Source of the DNA: Neisseria lactamica NS19 | GTDB taxonomy: Bacteria; Pseudomonadota; Gammaproteobacteria; Burkholderiales; Neisseriaceae | DNA: 7,057 nucleotides | NCBI GenBank assembly: GCA_000193795.2 | Contig: AEPI01000029.1 | Location: forward strand, 1-7,057 | Direction of reading: 5' to 3' | In this document: positions 5,261 to 7,057 of the stretch, in pieces | Layout of the letters: every line of letters starts with the position of its first letter | Numbering within the stretch: the first letter of the stretch is position 1 | The notes under the pieces: model-generated | What the model saw: the letters and a program-made list of their open reading frames with translations, nothing else | Databases searched by the model: none | What the model was told of the DNA's origin: nothing | Program-made: the position numbers and the translations under genes

Positions 5261-6118
5261 TTATCCGGGTTTTTTCGCCAGCATAGTGACAAATTTAAAC
5301 CGTATCGGATTGCCGTTTTCGTCTTTGGCGTGCATCGCGCCCAATTCTTCTTTATATTCGACCAGCTCCCAATCCCGATAATAATCCTTCAGCCCGCCCT
5401 CTTTAAATTTGAAAGGGAACGGCATCGGACAGGGGAAATCCGCCGTATCCATTGCCGACACAATCAAGTTGTACCCGCCCGCCGCCGTATGCGCCTGCAT
5501 ATCGGCAATCACGTCGGGCACGCGCTGCGGCATCAAGAACATCAGCACCACCGTTGCCACAATATAATCAAACTCGCCCTGTAAAGCGGCGGCATTCAAA
5601 TCATATTCCAGCGTGCGGACGTTTAAACCCTCCGCCTCTGCCAACTCCGCCACGTTTGCCAATGCAGCCGGATTGTGATCGACTGCGGTAACTTCAAATC
5701 CCTTCAAACCGAGAAACAGCGCGTTGCGCCCCTGTCCGCAGCCCATATCGAGTGCCCTGCCCGCCGGTACGGTATCCTGTGCCGCCGCGACCGTAGAATG
5801 CGTGGCGCTCATCCCGTATTTTTTGTGGAAATAATCTTCGGCCGCACAATACATCGACAAACGGATTTCAGCATCGTCCGTTTTCGGTTTGACGGAAAAC
5901 ACCTGCTGCGGCGCAAACACGCAATCGCCGCCGTCCGCCGACCAAACCTCTGCCGCCCCGTCCTGCGTGCGGACTTCGACATCGCCCCGCAACACATTCA
6001 GGCAGACCCACTCCCCCTCCTCGGACGAATAGCCCGACAACAAAACTTCCGGCAGGTTTTCCGCCTTCCATACGGGCATTTGCCCGAAACAAAACAACTC
6101 GCCGCTTTGACCCACCAT
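5261..6118 (-). CDS. tehB: TehB-type SAM-dependent methyltransferase (tellurite resistance family)
   Basis: This protein of 285 residues (from the chosen start) has the two-domain form known from Haemophilus influenzae TehB rather than the shorter E. coli form. A small N-terminal beta domain (~1-90, DUF1971/cupin-like, with GQMPVWKAENLPEV) is followed by a Rossmann methyltransferase (~95-285). Motif I is LDMGCGQGRN at about residues 123-132, with the acidic motif II VTAVDHN about 13 residues on. FDYIVATVVLMFL and GGYNLIV are further TehB-like blocks. The family uses S-adenosylmethionine in the cytoplasm and confers tellurite resistance; in H. influenzae it is linked to oxidant resistance. The true substrate in Neisseria is unknown. 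The frame extends to a TTG at 6136, but AAGGAG lies between that TTG and the ATG at 6118, so I chose the ATG; the spacing is short (three bases). It is convergent with thiD and divergent from rnhA. No tehA transporter gene is adjacent. Confidence 0.93.
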   Translation of the reverse strand: MVGQSGELFCFGQMPVWKAENLPEVLLSGYSSEEGEWVCLNVLRGDVEVRTQDGAAEVWSADGGDCVFAPQQVFSVKPKTDDAEIRLSMYCAAEDYFHKKYGMSATHSTVAAAQDTVPAGRALDMGCGQGRNALFLGLKGFEVTAVDHNPAALANVAELAEAEGLNVRTLEYDLNAAALQGEFDYIVATVVLMFLMPQRVPDVIADMQAHTAAGGYNLIVSAMDTADFPCPMPFPFKFKEGGLKDYYRDWELVEYKEELGAMHAKDENGNPIRFKFVTMLAKKPG

Positions 6119-6150
6119 CCGCTCCTTTGCGTTCAAAAATAAAGTTGCAC

Positions 6151-6178
6151 ATTATATGCCTATTTTAATCCACCGCAA
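6151..6178 (-). promoter_or_regulatory. Predicted sigma-70 promoter of tehB
   Basis: On the minus strand TATAAT (6156-6151) follows TTGCGG (6178-6173) at 16 bp. The layout, including GCATATAAT, is almost the same as at the autotransporter promoter. The predicted start near 6144 gives a leader of about 26 bases to the ATG at 6118. A start there would leave the upstream TTG (6136) only about eight bases from the 5' end, which also favours the ATG. Confidence 0.6.
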
Positions 6179-6181
6179 TCT

Positions 6182-6191
6182 TTCAGACGGC
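6182..6191 (-). other. DNA uptake sequence (10-mer core)
   Basis: TTCAGACGGC is the complement of the 10-mer core GCCGTCTGAA; the 12-mer extension is AC-type (GGCAC) rather than GGCAT, so 11 of 12 bases match. It is unpaired and lies between the divergent tehB and rnhA promoters. Confidence 0.9.
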
Positions 6192-6208
6192 ACGGCGCGC
6201 AAACCGCT

Positions 6209-6214
6209 TATAAT
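6209..6214 (+). promoter_or_regulatory. Candidate -10 box of rnhA
   Basis: A perfect TATAAT sits 29 bases before the rnhA ATG, giving a leader of roughly 23 bases. No convincing -35 is present at 16-18 bp, where the sequence is the uptake-sequence core (6182-6191), so the promoter may be weak or activator-dependent. Confidence 0.5.
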
Positions 6215-6243
6215 CACGCCGGACACCACACAAAGGCACAATA

Positions 6244-6681
6244 ATGGACACACCTGTTTACCTCTACACGGACGGCGCGTGCAAAGGCAATCCCGGCGCG
6301 GGCGGCTGGGGCGTATTAATGCACTACGGCAGCCACGAAAAAGAACTTTTCGGCGGCGAAGCGCAAACCACCAACAACCGCATGGAGCTGACCGCCGTCA
6401 TCGAAGGGCTGAAATCGCTCAAACGCCGCTGCACCGTCATCATCTGCACCGACTCGCAATACGTCAAAAACGGCATGGAAAACTGGATACACGGCTGGAA
6501 GCGCAACGGCTGGAAGACCGCCGCCAAACAGCCGGTCAAAAACGATGATTTGTGGAAAGAACTCGACACGCTGGTCGGGCGGCACCAAGTCAGCTGGACT
6601 TGGGTGAAAGGACACGCGGGACACGCGGAAAACGAACGCGCCGACGATTTGGCAAACCGTGGCGCGGCGCAGTTTTCCTGA
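6244..6681 (+). CDS. rnhA: Ribonuclease HI
   Basis: This 145-residue single-domain RNase HI (type 1) cleaves the RNA strand of RNA:DNA hybrids in the cytoplasm, removing R-loops and Okazaki-type primers. Every catalytic residue falls at the numbering used for the E. coli enzyme: Asp10 (YTDGACKGNPG), Glu48 (NNRMEL), Asp70 (CTDSQYV), His124 (VKGHAGH) and Asp134 (ERADDLA). The basic handle region used in substrate binding is present (WIHGWKRNGWKTAAKQPVKN, 81-100). The ATG start has AAAGG (6232-6236) seven bases upstream. The gene is divergent from tehB and is followed 17 bases later by an inverted uptake-sequence pair. It appears complete, with base use like the neighbouring housekeeping genes. 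In some bacteria rnhA lies beside dnaQ; that is not so here. Confidence 0.98.
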   Translation: MDTPVYLYTDGACKGNPGAGGWGVLMHYGSHEKELFGGEAQTTNNRMELTAVIEGLKSLKRRCTVIICTDSQYVKNGMENWIHGWKRNGWKTAAKQPVKNDDLWKELDTLVGRHQVSWTWVKGHAGHAENERADDLANRGAAQFS

Positions 6682-6698
6682 GTGCCGCACCGGCAAAA

Positions 6699-6735
6699 AT
6701 GCCGTCTGAAACCGCCAAGAGGCTTCAGACGGCAT
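6699..6735. terminator. Inverted uptake-sequence pair behind rnhA
   Basis: ATGCCGTCTGAA (6699-6710) pairs with TTCAGACGGCAT (6724-6735) around a 13-base loop; an inner CC/GG may extend the stem. It begins 17 bases after the rnhA stop. The plus-strand side lacks a T run, while the minus strand has five T (complement of 6695-6699), so it may end minus-strand transcripts better than rnhA ones. Confidence 0.85.
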
Positions 6736-6749
6736 CGTCCTCCACCGTC

Positions 6750-7057
6750 ATTCCCGCGCAGGCGGGAATCTAAAAACCCAACGCTGCAAAAATTTATCGG
6801 AAACAACAATCTTTTCATCGTCATTCCCGCGAAAGCGGGAATCCAGTCCGTTCGGTTTCAGTTTTTTTTGAGGTTTCGGGTAACTTCTAAACCGTCATTC
6901 CCGCGAAAGCGGGAATCTGGAACGTAAAATCTAAAGAAACCGTTTTACCCGACAAGTTTCTGTGCCGACAGACCTAGATTCCCGCCTGCGCGGGAATGAC
7001 GGAATTTTAGGTTTCTGTTTTGATTTTCTGTTTTTGAGAGAATGACGGGATTCTAGG
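6750..7057. repeat. Neisserial intergenic mosaic block C (dRS3/RS repeats)
   Basis: Complete dRS3 elements lie at 6750-6769, 6823-6842, 6897-6916 and 6978-6997, spaced about 73-81 bp. The tail 7001-7049 (ATTTTAGGTTTCTGTTTT, then GAATGACGGGATT) repeats the RS-type sequence also seen at about 4090-4122 in block B, though its dRS3 half is degenerate (GAGAATGACGG). The first three copies share a CGTCATTCCC start and the fourth is in the opposite arrangement (AGATTCCC...GGGAATGACGG). No gene is supported from 6682 to the window end, and the block probably continues beyond it. Confidence 0.92.

Noticed and set aside
5675..6142. 155-residue plus-strand frame opposite tehB
   Set aside because: Antisense to a well-supported methyltransferase, with an Arg/His-rich low-complexity translation and no ribosome site.
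6316..6824. Minus-strand frames opposite rnhA (139 and 166 residues)
   Set aside because: Both are complements of rnhA; one also runs through the uptake-sequence hairpin and a dRS3 element.

Overview
The window reads as chromosomal DNA of a Neisseria species, most likely N. meningitidis or a close relative (N. gonorrhoeae, N. lactamica). The evidence is repetitive: several copies of the 12-mer DNA uptake sequence ATGCCGTCTGAA, many dRS3 elements (ATTCCC-N8-GGGAAT) set in mosaic intergenic blocks, and one full-size Correia element. The species cannot be fixed from the sequence alone.

Layout. Positions 1-280 hold a block of dRS3/RS mosaic repeats, followed by an uptake sequence and a strong minus-strand terminator. 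Positions 452-3346 (minus) encode a 964-residue classical (type Va) autotransporter: signal peptide, beta-helical passenger interrupted by a lysine/glutamate-rich coiled coil, and a C-terminal 12-strand-type barrel ending in Phe. Its promoter region is very AT-rich and has a run of 20 A (20 T on the coding strand) abutting the likely -35 box. Next, on the plus strand, come a tRNA-Glu(UUC) gene with its own promoter and terminator (3515-3666), a second mosaic repeat block (3681-4119), and a Correia element (4201-4355) whose right end lies 41 bases before the thiD start.

The right half is housekeeping: thiD (4397-5203, plus), tehB (5261-6118, minus, convergent with thiD) and rnhA (6244-6681, plus, divergent from tehB). 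Inverted uptake-sequence pairs form hairpins behind thiD/tehB and behind rnhA. A third mosaic repeat block fills 6750-7057.

The genes do not form one pathway. ThiD makes the pyrimidine half of thiamine, TehB is a SAM-dependent methyltransferase linked to tellurite/oxidant resistance, RNase HI removes RNA from RNA:DNA hybrids, and the autotransporter is a surface protein. What unites the window is its organisation. A variable surface gene sits between repeat blocks that could serve as recombination, transformation or phage-integration sites, next to conserved genes. I see no new multi-gene system. The best leads are the homopolymer at the autotransporter promoter, the in-frame 21-bp heptad repeat in its passenger, and the Correia element as possible promoter of thiD.
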